Source: Epiperipatus broadwayi (taxonomy: Eukaryota > Onychophora > Udeonychophora > Euonychophora > Peripatidae). Taken from it: 64,000 nt of DNA. Shown piece by piece: positions 48,214 to 60,787 of this stretch. The notes beneath the pieces were generated by a model. The model saw only the letters and a list, made by a program, of their open reading frames with translations, had not been told where the DNA came from and searched no databases. The DNA lies in the NCBI GenBank assembly GCA_028023455.1, contig JAQFVV010000037.1:1180001-1244000 (forward strand), written 5' to 3'. Position 1 is the first letter of the stretch; each line of letters opens with the position of its first letter. The position numbers and the translations under genes are program-made.

Positions 48214-49604
48214 ATACAATCTCTTAAAATAATTTACTTCCCGTTATATATAAATAAACACAAAAACTTATAAGTAAAGTTTAATAGAGAAGTTATAAAT
48301 AAATTATAATAATAAGCTGAACGTTTTCGAGAATCCATGCCTTATAATCATAGCTTTCTTAAAAATATATAATAAAATATATGCAAAGATATTTAAATTG
48401 GCACGTGTTATGTGGCCCATTTCTTGATATATCAAAGCATTAATATTTCCATTTCTGTGCATATAATTACAGAGTTAGCAGGTGTAAAATTGTGTCCAGA
48501 TTTTATGACATGCTCCAAAAATACAGATGATGTATTGTTATTCTTCTGAGCTTTATTGTAAGTGTACAGGTGTTGAGCAAGTCTAGTATTAATAGTAGCT
48601 TTAGTTTCACTATAATATACAGCTTGGCATCCATCTTGAGTGCATGAAATGGAATATACTTACATGTGGGGTGAATGATAGATCAATATGATCTTTTGAG
48701 TTGTTGATCAATCTGTTAGAATTAGAAGGAGTTCTAAATCCTATTTTAAACTTATTGATTAATGCTTTAGTTAGTTTGTTAGATATTTTGGAAATATAAG
48801 GAATGGTAATTCTAGGAAATTGAATATGTGGTACAATATTATTTATTTTATTATGGAATTTAGTAATTATATTTTGAATAGATTTAAATTTGAAACCTGC
48901 TGTCATTAAATCTTTAATAAAATTATTCATATTTTCTTTTCTGTCTGCTTCATATTTGCAGACATGCAAATTTTTAAATAAGAAAGAATTTAAATCAGCA
49001 AATTCATGTGATGCAGGTGAGTTAGATTTAGGGTGAATACAGCTTCTAATTTCAAAAGGCTTAAATATCATCTTGCAATATATCATGTCATTATTTCTTG
49101 ACAATGAAAGATCAAGACATTTGACCTCTTTGTCATTATTTTTATATACAATGCTAAGTGATAGATTAGATAAATTTTGAAGTTCTTGTCATATGTATAA
49201 AATATTATCCATAGATGCAATAATAAATATATCATTCACATACCGAATATATGTAAAATCATGGGTGGTATTGTAATATTTTGGTATTATAGAGCTCTAA
49301 AATTTATTTAAGTAGACATTAGATAAAATGCCACTGACAGGTAAACCCATTGGCCATCCATCTTTCTTCATTTGTTTTCAAAAAGTGTAAATGTGAAAAT
49401 CAAGCCAAGAAAGAAAGCAACAATAAATTTAACTCTTTCAATAGGGCAATTTAAATATCTTTGCATATATTTTATTATATATTTTTAAGAAAGCTATTAT
49501 TATGAGACATGGATCCTCGAAAACGTTCATCTTATTATTATAATTTATTTATAACTTCGCTATTAAACTTTACTTATAAGCTTTTGTGTTTATACAATCT
49601 CTTA
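48214..49604 (-). mobile_element. Penelope-like element insertion with 13-bp target repeats
   Basis: Insert 48227-49591 within LINE copy 4, flanked by ATACAATCTCTTA (48214-48226, 49592-49604). Arms of about 170 bp (48240-48395 and 49445-49590) are inverted copies carrying the hammerhead-like motif. Between them is a minus-strand PLE: RT motif B GLPVSGILSNVYL and motif C-like YIRYVNDIFII (about 49190-49370; N replaces the first D of YVDD), a 164-aa frame (48610-49104), then GIY-YIG remains C..GCQAVYYSETKATINTRL and FLEHVIKSGH (48450-48640). Confidence 0.88.
48610..49104 (-). pseudogene. PLE reverse transcriptase C-terminal and linker region
   Basis: 164 codons without a stop: SFLFKNLHVCKYEADRKENM, IKDLMTAGFKFKSIQNIITK, PRITIPYISKISNKLTKALI and KFKIGFRTPSNSNRLINNSK, then DHIDLSFTPHVSIF. 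PYI..S.KL...I.K..I.....TP.....L is the PLE linker before the GIY-YIG domain. The frame leaves the PLE reading after FTPHV, where VYSIPC would be expected, so a frameshift separates RT and endonuclease. The start is internal, as RT continues upstream. Confidence 0.75.
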
Positions 49605-51596
49605 TTAAAATCCACTAAAGCTCCATTCATTCCCAAATTTACTAAACTTACCCATAATCTCTTTCTATTTACTCTATCATATGCTTCTTTATATCTATAA
49701 AGACCATTTATAACTGTCTACTTGTGTTCCTACTCATATCTATAAGTTTTTGTAACTACAAATAAACTATCTCTTATATGCCTATCCGATCAAAAATCTC
49801 CTTACATTTCTCCTACTACATTATTTTCTTCCATCCACTTTGCGACCCTTCCAGATGCCATATATGCAAAAAAATTTATATAATACTTACATTACTGCTA
49901 TTTCTCTATAATTGTTTAACTTTCTATGATGCTTACCTTTTCCTTTAAATAGTAGACTTACTCTTGTATTATTCTAGTTATCTGGAAATTTTCTCTTCTG
50001 TGCCATCTTATTAAAACATGATAATAGATTTAATTTTGTCCTATTTCTTAAATTCATCACCATCTCTGCTGCCCATCCATCTAGACCTTATGCCTTTCCA
50101 CTTTTCAATTTCTTCCTTACCTCATTCAATTCATTTTTTGTAAACTTAATATTTCCATTACTATATGCTTTTATGTTTGTTATCCCTCTGCCCTTCATAT
50201 CTAACATCTTTTCCAAATCCATTTCATACTTATTTAAGATTGTCTTTAATTCTTCTCTAGAGTTACACTTTTTTTCTCATCATCTAGTAATACTATTTCT
50301 CTCTCCCCCCTACATTCCTTCTTTTAATATATTTCCAAAAAATTTTCCACTTTTATTAATATCCTCCAATAATGTACTATTTAATTTCATTCTCTCTATA
50401 TAATTACTTATTTTAGCCAACTTCTTTTTTAAAAAAAATACTTTTCTTATTTAATATTAACATCTTTTTCACTTTCTTTGTTTTTAATAGCACGTTTATA
50501 TTCTTTGCATACTTTTTTCCTCTCTTTTACACTTTTACTAATTCTTACTTTTCTATTACTTTTATTTTTCTGGATATTCTCACCTAAAAACCTATTTCCC
50601 TTTTTTTTTTACTTCACCACATCAGTCCTTATATTCATCCCCAACAAACTCTTCTATGATTTCTTCTACTTTTTATTTTATATTCTTCTAACTTATTTTT
50701 ATCTTTCATTCTCCATCCACATCTTTCACTATCCTTTCTACTTTTATTACTATTTTTTATAACATTACTAATCATTTCTATTATAAAGAAATTATGATCA
50801 CTATTACATAGTCTTCATTATCAAACATTTTAATTTCCATACTTTATTCATTCCCTCTTTCTCTACTAATACAAAATATATTATGTGAAATATATTATTT
50901 TTAGACCGTGTGCATTGTCCCTCATAAATATATGATAAAATTTCCAATGCCCAAATTTATTCTCTGACAAAAATTTTTCAAAAGTTGTCCATTCTTGTTA
51001 TCCACATCATCAATTTCTTCAATACGCCCATACCTATCCCCCTATAACCATTATTTTCTTCCTTTTTTTTTTGAAACTCTGTATGTTCTTAACTAGGCAT
51101 TCATACGTCCTACTGTTCCACTCCATTATAGTTTGACTATCTCCAGTGATTGTATACACTATAGCTGCCATTATTATTTACCATTGTCAAACTCACTCCA
51201 CTCACAACTTTGACACCATCCACTTCAGATAAATACAATGATGCTTATTACTAATCATTTTCTAAACTAGAGATTATCTCTAACATAGGTATAAACTTTA
51301 AACCTCAGCTAAAGATTAATATATCTGATTTTTGAATTTTAAACATACACACACATGGAGTTATTCACCTTTCTCTTTCCCATGTGTAATATCTTTATAA
51401 CTACCATCCATTCTTGTCTTCCTAACCTTATCTCAAACCACAAATGTTCTTGACACTTAACAGTATTTAAAAATGTTTTTCATAACTCCTATACCACCCC
51501 CCCCCCTTTTTTTTTTTTTAAATGAAAACATTTAAGCGCCCTCTAGTAGTTTATTATGAAGATAAGATGTTATTTAATTATCTTTTGTCAGATATA

Positions 51597-51712
51597 AAGC
51601 CTTGCTGTAGTAGTAGAGTGTCAGATTCTGAAGCTCAAAGTCCATGGATTATGACTCCGCTCTGTCACTTCTGATTCTTGAATTTCTTATGAATTCCAAG
51701 CAATAAAGCATT
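51597..51712 (+). repeat. tRNA-derived SINE, best-preserved copy
   Basis: A-box-like gctgtagtagtagagtgtca, gattctgaagctcaaagtcc, B-box-like atggattatgactcc, ctctgtcacttctgattc, then cttatgaattccaagcaata. Used here as the family reference. Confidence 0.7.
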
Positions 51713-53235
51713 TTGATTACTTATCAGGTTTATATTCTTATAATGTTTATATATTTAAAAGTAAGAAAATCTAAAAAAAAAAAAACTCATTCTAATAGTG
51801 CTTTTTTTTTTGGGGGGGAGGTTCACATTTAGCATAACAGTATTTCAATTGTAGATGTCACTCTAAACTGTGGCTTAGTGGTGTTAATGACAGATTTTAT
51901 TCTATCTTATTTAGATAATTGAGTAAGAACTATTATGCTCAATTTATCATTTTGGTGCTCAAATGCTACATGTCCTCCTGAGCAACAACTAGTCATGTGA
52001 TTAATTTTAATAATAGATGTTAATTAGTGCTCTTAATGCAGCTGATAAGAGTCTGGCTGCTTATTTTATTGAAAAAAGATTTAATTTTTTGAAATCAAAC
52101 GTTAAAAAAAACTTTCAAAATAAAAAAAGTCTCAACTCTCAAAAAAGTAAGTATCTGCCTTTCCAATGCATGTGCAAAACAAAAAGAAACAGCTAATGAT
52201 TTTTCACTAATGATAAAAAAGAAGCTACACCTCGTGATAGAAAAAATATAATGGTTGTATTTTAATATTTGTTTCTTCTTCATGGTGTAATCATTTTGCT
52301 TTGAGTGTCAAATGACTCTTGAACATCAAAATAGCATTATCACATCAAATCGATACGAATGACTAAATTTTTTTTTACTTTCCTTAGTTTGGAATTAATC
52401 CAGAAACTTTTATCTTGTCTTCACTATTCTCAACTTTGGATTAAACTTTTCAGGACCATATTTTAATATTAGCACTGTGATACAAAAGCCAAGATATATA
52501 AAAAGCAGAATTTGAAAGAAATAATGGTGAAGATACTTGATCTAATACTTAATTGATTTTATCTAAGTCAGTATGATTAGGCAACTGTGTACTATAATGA
52601 AGCCATAATATTTAATCATCATCAGTTGTATTTTGTCATTACTTTCTATTCTTTTAATAGAATTTATTTTAGTGTCTCAACTTTTAGAGGTCTATCACTC
52701 TCATGTTTGCACCCAGTTAGATGGATGACTCATTTTGATTATTCTTACTGATATTGTTGATTGAAAATTGTTTGATAGTTTGTCAAATTTGTTTGGGTTT
52801 TTAATTATACATAGTTATCAATTCAGTATTATGTTTAATTTGTATCTTTCTATTGATGTTAAATGTTTTGACATATTTATCACCTTCAAACTTTGGATTG
52901 GAGGAATTTGTTTTTGTTTTGTTTTTTGTCTCAAGTAGTAGTCTTAGGGATTTTTTTTGTTGCACTGACCTTAGGTTTTACTCTTTTCAATCCACTATCA
53001 TTTGATACTGGAATGAAATCTTGTCCAAACTTTTTTTTTCCTGCAATTTTAGAAGTATGAGCTCCATGCTGTACTTTGAGAAACACTGACATAAATAACA
53101 ACAATGTTATTTCTATTCGTGAAAGATTTTTTTTTATTTATTAAAGCAGTAGTTTCTGTGCTGACTTTTCTCTGCAACATTTTCTTTCGTGACTTATCAC
53201 CTACTTTGTACTCAAACTTTTAAAAAAAAAATTGT
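51713..53235. other. Intron F-G, nothing recognised
   Basis: AT-rich. The 62-codon frame at 52095-52283 shows no family features. Confidence 0.45.
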
Positions 53236-53239
53236 AATA

Positions 53240-53705
53240 AAACATATAAATGCTTAACCAGAGAAAGCATTTAAAATATCTGTCAGGAAACCCCCCCCCC
53301 CAAACCTCTTACCATTGTTTATTGCTTTGGCACTCCTCAGAGAGGTGCTAGGGTAGGTTCAGACACTAGATCTAAAAATACCAACCCAATTCCAGCATTT
53401 ATCTAAAAGTTATCTATTGAGTGGAAAATCTGAAATTTTCTGACACCTACATGTCTTCAAACCCAGCTATCCAACTCAAATAGCTATGGGGGGCTGAGAG
53501 ATCTTCAGCCATATCATATATTAGTAGTCTTAGCAATATAAAATTGCTTAAGACTTAAGGCAGAGTTTTCTTAAGCTTGTACGATATAAACAATGAGCAT
53601 TGCCAATTGCTCAACAAGCTTTGTGATAAATGCTTAGCCAGAGAAAGCATTTAAAATATCTCTGTCAGAAACCCCCTCCCAACCTCTGACCATGGTTTCC
53701 ATAAT
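53240..53705. repeat. Two partial copies of the 46072-46337 repeat
   Basis: The first copy (about 53248-53400: aaatgcttaaccagagaaag .. aggtgctagggtaggttcag .. aaaataccaacccaa) and the second (53600-53700: aatgagcattgccaattgct .. agccagagaaagcattt) are direct copies separated by about 0.2 kb. A C-run (53291-53301) expands one copy. Confidence 0.7.
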
Positions 53706-54178
53706 CAATCTGTGAAAACACATCTGTATGTTGCTCACACATGAACATTATCTGAAAATGACTTTTATATAAATTTTATGAGGATGACACCTCCAAGTGC
53801 TCATCTCTATCAAATTCAATGCAATCACTCATTAGATGAAAATGGAGCCTTTTTACTGCTTTGCAACTGAACAATGGCGTGAGTGAGATGATTAAGTAAA
53901 TTTCATACTGATGGTGCTTGAGATTTCATCATCTGCTAAAATTACATTATTACACTATATATATTGCATAATAATCCTTTTTCTTCTGCTATATATATAT
54001 ATGTAATTTACAGTCATCAGAATATAAGTACTTTCTAATGTAATCTAATATATCCAAGCTGGCTTTCAATGCCCCACAGTATCATATTTGTGGCATTAAT
54101 AATATTGTTTATCTATTTAAATTTCATACATACTATACATGTATTGGATCTGGATTAATTAACATTTTTTTCTTGCAG

Positions 54179-54310
54179 TCTGCCCAAGTAATAGTGGTTT
54201 AAGTGTGGTTAGCAATACTTCCAACAATAAAGAAAAATCACTTCAAGAAAATAAAAGAAAAGGAATGCTGGTTATTTCAGGAGGAGAAGGATACATTGAC
54301 TTTAGAATCG
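54179..54310 (+). CDS. MAPK8IP3/SPAG9: JIP3/JIP4 internal exon 7 of 7 in window
   Basis: Encodes (V)CPSNSGLSVVSNTSNNKEK, a variable Ser/Asn/Lys-rich loop, then RKGMLVISGGEGYIDFRIG. The block LVISGGEGYIDFR is diagnostic for JIP3/JIP4. The acceptor is ttcttgcag after a pyrimidine tract (54165-54178) and the donor is G|gtgagt at 54311. In the family one or two short exons should follow (acidic linker, then SHLIVWQ and C terminus). I could not find them in 54311-64000, so the gene probably ends beyond the window. Confidence 0.95.
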
Positions 54311-56155
54311 GTGAGTCCATGCTTTTTGTAACGCTAAATTAATGAGGTCTGCACGGGTGTTTTTATTTTTTATTTTTTTATGGTTGGCTGCCTTTTTGCC
54401 TTTTTTTTTTGTACTTTTGCACTTTTACCATATATGGAATTTTTTAACCGTAATAACATTTTTCTCTTTTTTTTTTTTTTTTAATTTTTTTTTTTTTTTT
54501 TTTTGCAATTCAGATATTTTTTAATGCTGTTTTGCAATAATTTTAAAGGCTTTTACAGCTTAATTTCAGTTTTTTTTTTTAAACTAAATTATTTAAATAT
54601 GCTTTTAATATTGTGTTACTCATTGCAAATAAATTAATATACAAACACACACTCTGAAACTTACTGCGGTAAAGCAACTGGAAATATTAAATCCCATAAA
54701 TGTTTGTGTTTGATTGTGAATTTTATTACAAGTACGTGCTGTAATCTTAAACTAGATTCCAAGAGATTGTAAAGACTAGAAAGAGACCACATGTATGATA
54801 GATAAAATATGGGAGTTTGTTAGTGTAATGTGGAGAACAAAAGTTAGAAATCAGAAACTGCATCTTCGAGAGATTTTTATTCTGGAGTGGTTCGATAATG
54901 TTTGTAACTGTTGATGATATGAATATAAAATGTAATTCTCTTTTTTTTTTCTGGCTGCAAATCTATAATTATCTAAAATGTTTTACTATATTGTGCAATT
55001 TAATGAAGTGGACAAATGAGGAAATAAAAATTGTTGATTGATTCTCATCTGAATCTGCCACTTGAATGCACTAATATCACATGCCTTTTCCAACAACAAC
55101 TCTTAAAATTTATTATAGTAAGTGTATTAATAAGAATTTTTTTTTAATGTAACTGGATCATTAATAACCCGATTAAAATATGATTAATGGGTTAAATCTA
55201 ATTATATTGAATTGAGAGACTAAAAATCCCTCATCTTCTAATTTATTAACCTAAAGAGCAATCACTCTTTTCGTCCGGAGTATTGGTCATTTACGTATAT
55301 AATTTGTGCAAGCAATCAGTTTGTTTTTTTTTAATTTCATTATTTTTTTTTTATTAAAGGTTGATATAGTAAGCCTTCTAAAGAATTATTTGTTTCTCTA
55401 CTATACATTGAGACCAAAATTTTAAAAAAATATGATTTATTAACCTAAATAAATGTATTTAATTTGCAAGGTAACTAAAGAATATTTAAAATTCAGATGT
55501 TTCAAAATCAAATAAAAGTATTAATCGACTAACATTATTTATCTATTATTTTTTTTCTAGTACATGCCTATTCCCAAAGTTTGTATGAATAAGATCTAGA
55601 TAACCTACAGCAATTCCTAGGCTTTTATTAATTACAGTAAACATTATTAGATGCGGCCTTTAAAATCAGTTGTTTATGGCACCAGATCCTAATAGTATGC
55701 AGTCTTATGGAGACTGTCATATTGGAACTACAGACAACAGAGCAAATGTTGCTTTGTATCAGCATATTCACTCATTATGTATTGATCAATAAAGCAATGT
55801 TTAGAAGATAATGGGAGTCTAAATCAAATAATTAGATTTATCCTTGTACTGAAAATTGCCTATAGAACTTGGCTTATCCTGTATTATAATTTATATGGTA
55901 CTTGTGAAGGCATGTTGATTTATAATTGGATTTTATATATTATTTTTGTAAAATGAAATTTACTTTGAGTAATGCTGCAAAAATTTATTTTTTTGTACTT
56001 AAAATATTAAGGATCAACTTAAATAACAATCTAATGAATAGTATTAGAGGATCATGGGAAATTATGTTTTATGTGAATTCTTTAAGTATGAACTTAGATT
56101 TGCAAGAAGGAAATATTTTTTTATTTAGAATGTTTTGTTGTTATTATATTCTATG
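54311..56155. other. Intron after JIP exon 7, nothing recognised
   Basis: Begins with a strikingly T-rich stretch (54360-54580). The short frame at 55926-56156 has no motif. No further JIP exon was found. Confidence 0.45.
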
Positions 56156-58840
56156 AAGTAGATCAAGAGTTCCCAAAGTGGTCAATATCAACCCTCTGGG
56201 GTCGATTTGAACTTTTTTGTGGTCGATAGTTTCAGAAAAAAAAATTTGGGAGTAGACGACAGCAAAAATAGACCCCCTTACTACTGCTATTTGCTTGTTA
56301 CTTCAAAATATCTATGATTCTGATAGATACATAATTAAGAAGTAAAAACACATTACATACCAAACTTGCGAATGAAAAGGTAAAATGTGTCATTAAAAGA
56401 GTCGCACATAAGCATGCATGAAAATATGTGGCACAAACAATAAACATGTTTGTGCATTGTCTTATCGAACATATTAAAGCAAGTGCGGACATGAAAAACC
56501 TTTGCATATCCGCACTTGCTCGCGGTGGGACGAGATAATCTTCGATATTAGCAGAATCTATCAGTCTTGTATGGTCATGCTTTCATAAAACACTATATAT
56601 TGTTTTGGGTGACTTGACATACACCTATTTGTGATTTGAATTTTGAATATAATTATATATTGAGTAGCAGTATTACTAAAAAGAAAATCAGAGGACAGAG
56701 TTTATTTATTTGAGTTTGAACAAAAATCTTCTGCTTCAAGTAAGTTCATTACTTTATTGTTTTTTTTTATCACAGGGGCTGTCAAAATTTTTTTTTAATA
56801 AAAGTTTCTTACGATAATAATATGACAACCAAAAAAGAAATGTAAACAGTACATCTTGGACTATTTGAAGCTAGGGTTTGTCCTCTTATTATCAAACAAA
56901 CACTTATCAATGTGCCTCATATGTGAAAAAGTCTTTAGCAACGGCGCTATGAAACCATAAAAACTAGGAGATCACATTAATACAATTCACCCTGACAAAA
57001 AAGAAAAATATTTGTCATACTTTCAATCATTTATAAAGATAAAATTCTGAAGAGAACTACAATAGATAATATGTTTGTTTCATCATTGAAGCAAAATGAT
57101 GATGGATTTAGAGCATCGTACAACATATCTCTACTCATCGTGATGTCTAGCTAGCTGTACACAATAAGGGAGAAACTGATTTTGCCAGCCGTCGCAGAGG
57201 TATTGTATACTGTACTCCACAAACCTGCACATGATGTTATAAAAAGAATTCCTTTGAGCAATAACACAGTTCAAAGACTTATCTATGAAATGAGTCACAA
57301 CATGGAAAACTGTTTGTGTAATCTTTTGCAAAAAAAGTTTTTTCTCCAATTTGTTGCTGGTGTACGGTCGCTTTATTCAAGATGAGGAAGTGCATGAAGA
57401 GCTGCTTTTTTTTAGAACTTCAGAAACTGACACCAGAGGTGAATTGATTTTTAATTTAATGGAGCTATTTTTCAGGCAAAAAGTGATTCCATTGACAAAT
57501 ATAATATCTGTTGCGACAGATGGAGCACCAGCTGTGGTTGGTTGTTTTCGCAGTTTCATAAGTTAGCTGAAACAACACCTACCTGAAGTTCTTGCAGTTT
57601 ACTGCATAATCCATAGGCAATATTTAATAGCCAAGAACATTAGTAACAAATTGCATCAATCACTGTGAACAACATTCGAAGTAATGCTTTGAATGCTAGA
57701 CTGTTCAGTCAATTATGCAAAGAAAGCAATGAAGATTTCTATTGATTAGTTCTCCATACCGAAGTCTGCTGGCTTTTAAAAGGTTTATGTTTGATGAGAT
57801 TATTTGCACTTTTTGGAAGAAGTGTATTCCAGTTTGAAAGAAAATTTGCTTAAAAGTAAATAGATATTGCTTATTTAACAGACTTGCTTGGCAAATTAAT
57901 GATGTTAATTTATAACTGCAAGGAGACAATTTGAATCTTATCAAAACTTTTCAGTCATATCGGCTTTTGTTGCCAGATTAATGTTTTTTTAAACAAAATA
58001 TTATAAGATCTGCATCTTTGCAGTTCCTCAATTTATTTAAGATAGGTACAATCCAAGAAGAAAACATCTTGCTATACATCAATCACTTGGAGCTCTTCAC
58101 TTAGATTTCAAAACTAGGTGTTTGAAGATATTCTATCATTGGAAATACCAGAGTGGATAATAAACTCATACACTAGATGAGCTTATAACCATCATCATGA
58201 ATGAGGATCTCTAGTTACAATTCAAACAGTGTTATCAAAAGTTTTGGCTGCATCAAGATATTCCACTTCTGTATCCAGCTCTATGAACAGCATTTCCATA
58301 GTCATATCTGGTAGAGAGAAGCTTCAATGTAGTTTTAAACCTGCTTCAGAACAGATATTGATTGCATATCATTGAACATGGAGATTTGAGAATGCAACTC
58401 ACTAGCTTAAAACCAGACATAGATAAATTGTTGACAGATCACCAGGTGCACCCATAATTCTGATTAAAATCTATTGTTATAATTTTATTGATGTTTAATT
58501 CTGTCTGAATATGTTGATTTTTTCATTTCATTTTTATGTTTAATAAAGTAATTTCAATATTTGTACTTATTTTGAATTTGCTTTAATTTTCATTCATGCA
58601 AGTTTCAATATTAAATGTTGCAGAAGATAATGCCATATTCCATAGTTCTTTTATCTTATTCAATCATTAATTACAAGTGATTAAAATGAAAAGTTTGATA
58701 TCTAATCAAATATTTAATATCGAGGACTCTACAAATTTATTAGTTTGAGTAATTAAATAACTGACTAGGGTTGACGGTTTTAAAAGTTTTTGGTAAAGGG
58801 ATCTGTGGCCAAAAAAACTTTGGGAACTCTTGAAGTAGAT
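56156..58840 (+). mobile_element. hAT transposon with 8-bp target duplications
   Basis: Element 56164-58832 (2669 bp). Perfect 8-bp direct repeats AAGTAGAT flank it (56156-56163, 58833-58840), and the 16-bp terminal inverted repeats CAAGAGTTCCCAAAGT lie at 56164-56179 and 58817-58832. Inside is a degenerate transposase of the ZBED5/FAM200-like type. Both termini and target repeats are intact, so it is probably a moderately young insertion whose gene has since decayed. Confidence 0.95.
56880..58460 (+). pseudogene. hAT transposase pseudogene (ZBED5/FAM200-like)
   Basis: Pieces in order on +: a BED-type finger CLICEKVFSNGAMKP, stop, KLGDHINTIHPDK (56913-57000; C-x2-C and H-x4-H); a helical part YTVLHKPAHDVIKRIPLSNN and TVQRLIYEMSHNMENCLCNL (57182-57330); FFRTSETDTRGELIFNLMEL (57411) and IISVATDGAPAVVGC (57500-57545), whose TDGAPA carries a catalytic Asp; VYCIIHRQYLIAKNI (57600); LHTEVCWLLKG (57750); QFLNLFKIG; DLRMQLTSLKPDIDKL (58385-58435). 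Stops and frameshifts occur throughout, so it cannot make a full transposase. Confidence 0.9.
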
Positions 58841-59961
58841 GATATTATGTACTTCATTCATTTATTTACATTGTTACTATAATATCTTCTACTAGTAAAT
58901 TTTCTGAAAAGAAGCATGCTTATTTTAAAATCTTCTTTGATATTATAAGTAGAATCACAAATTGTATTTTGGAATCAATTACATTCTTCAAGATTTAGTT
59001 TATTAATAAAAGATAATGGGTTATCAAACAAATGGCTGACAAATTAATTGTGATAAATAAATAACTTGTTATGAAAGTTGTTAGAGAAATGGGATTAAAA
59101 AAAACTTATAAATTTACACTGTTGATCTTTGTGAAATAAGTCTTTATTAAAAATAGATTGAATTATTATTTTACTTTGTTTATGTTGTGAGTTTGCATAA
59201 GATTTTATAAACACTTTTAGAAGTCTCTTGAGATAGCAATTTAAGAGCAAACGTTTTTGCCTATGATGGATAGTGCTCAAATTGGTCATTTTGAGTCCCT
59301 GTTCTTTTGCAAAATAAAGTACCAAATATATGTAATGATAATAATGTTTGCTCATCGTATCTTTGGTGAATATATTTCTAATATTATTTCCTCCATTTAT
59401 TTTTTAAATCTGCATATTTTAATAATTTCTCTGCTGTACTTATAATAGAAATACACAGTAACTTCAACTGGAATTCTTATCATTCATGGTTGCTGTACAT
59501 GTCTAAGGTGCCAGCCATCAGCTCTAGTATTTCTATCCTTTATTTTGAATTTTTATTTTTTTTGTTGTTTATATATTTCTTTGAAAAATTTATAAATTTT
59601 AATATATATTATCATTTCATAGTTTGTGGTGCTTTATATGAAGATAATGATTATCTGTAGTTTTAGACAAGTTCTGTTGGCCACATGCTCAGTCATGTTA
59701 AATAAAAATGAAAAAGGTGTATTTTTTTATTTTAACCCATTTGCCTGATTTAGTAAAAGAGTTGTTTTTTACATTCTATTATTTTTAAGTTTCAAAAGCT
59801 GCTTGATTGTTGATCTCAAGATTATGTTTTTCAATAAATATTAAAGCAATGGTTTGGCTACTGTGGTATTGATTTTAAGTGACTTCAGTTTATTCTGGTC
59901 ATCTTTCAAGATAGTTTTCATAATGCTGGACTTATTGTTGTCAGCTCTCTGCCAAAAATCA
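58841..59961. other. Intron, nothing recognised
   Basis: AT-rich sequence between the hAT element and the next foldback. No conserved frame seen. Confidence 0.45.
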
Positions 59962-60140
59962 GATTCCATGTATTAAACCACTAAACATCATATGATCGCG
60001 ATTCTTTACGCTTACTCAATCTGTTTTCAGAGAGGCAAAACTCTCTACACAGTAACACCACTCAGTGCAAGCTAGAGTAATCAATGGATGCGGAAAGTTT
60101 GTGCATAAAATCCCTATCTAGTGCCTACTTATCCAACATC

Positions 60141-60178
60141 CTCAGACTACTTTCTGGCTTATGGCTTTCATCAGTGAG
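60141..60178 (-). ncRNA. Hammerhead-like ribozyme, copy 1
   Basis: On minus: CTCA, core CTGATGA (60168-60174), stem-II region AAGCCATAAGCCA, GAAAG, TA, GTC, TGAG. The 5' core is intact and stem I (CTCA/TGAG) pairs. Stem II has two mismatches, and GAAAG replaces GAAAC, which spoils the short stem III. Probably decayed. Confidence 0.5.
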
Positions 60179-60747
60179 AAGCCTTGGATCTGAGAGCACT
60201 GCACCTAGAACTTAGGATCTAATGCCACCCTCCATCAACAAGTTTTTAACCTATTAACTAACTATAAAGCTTTGAGTCCAAAATGAAGACACAATAATGT
60301 TTTCAATTTGAGCTCATTAGCTTGTATAGTCATTTAGATCTGAACTCAGTTCAGCATCCATACTTTTTGATTCTCATCACTATAATCCTATTGGGCAAGA
60401 TTGGTATTGAACCATTAAACATCGCATGATCACCATTCTTTATGCTTACACAAGTTGTTTTCACAGAGGCAAAACTCTCCATACAATAGCGTCACTCAGT
60501 GCCAGCCAGAGTATTCAATGGATGCAGGAAAATTTGTGCATAAAATTCTTATCTAGTTTCTACTCACCTGCTTGTAGCTTTTATCAAATCTAAAAGACTA
60601 TACAAACTAATGAGCTTGAATTGAAAACATTATTATGTTTTCATTTTGAACTCAAAGCTTTATAGTTAGCTAATAAGGTAAAAGGTGGCTGCTGTAGTGT
60701 TGCTTTAGTTCCTAAGTTCTAGGTGCAGTGCTCTCAGATCCAAGACT

Positions 60748-60787
60748 CCTCACTGATAAAAGCTACAAGCTAGAAACTAGTCTGGGG
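60748..60787 (+). ncRNA. Hammerhead-like ribozyme, copy 2
   Basis: On plus: stem I CCTCA (60748-60752) with TGGGG (60783-60787); core CTGATAA (60753-60759); stem II AGCT-ACA-AGCT (60761-60771); GAAAC (60773-60777); TA; GTC ending at 60782, where cleavage would follow. All three stems of a type I hammerhead can be drawn, though stem III is only two pairs with a two-base cap. G8 of the core (CTGATGA) is A here, so this copy is probably inactive. Confidence 0.6.

Larger units (their letters stand above)
46694..51505 (-). mobile_element. CR1/L2-like LINE copy 4, split by a PLE
   Basis: Reading right to left: endonuclease remains (50880-51170, 51405-51480), RT fingers and linker (49605-50770), then RT palm fragments SPILFLLYLREMEKTIERLG and GLLFADDIFLCT (47950-48213), C-terminal NVKKRKGLIKKLTVFSYNKY (47358-47762) and the zinc knuckle CKLCKEGIENIRHLLIECKC (46876-47076), 3' tail at 46694-46706. 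A PLE insertion (48227-49591) and a 0.23 kb insert (about 51172-51404) break it. 5'-truncated inside the endonuclease, no ORF1. Many frame changes. Confidence 0.88.

Noticed and set aside
46694-49104. A single coding gene across these minus-strand frames
   Set aside because: The frames belong to two different elements (LINE and PLE) joined by an insertion border at 48227.
57131-57559. Minus-strand frames within the hAT element
   Set aside because: Antisense shadows of the transposase, whose + strand reading carries the conserved motifs.
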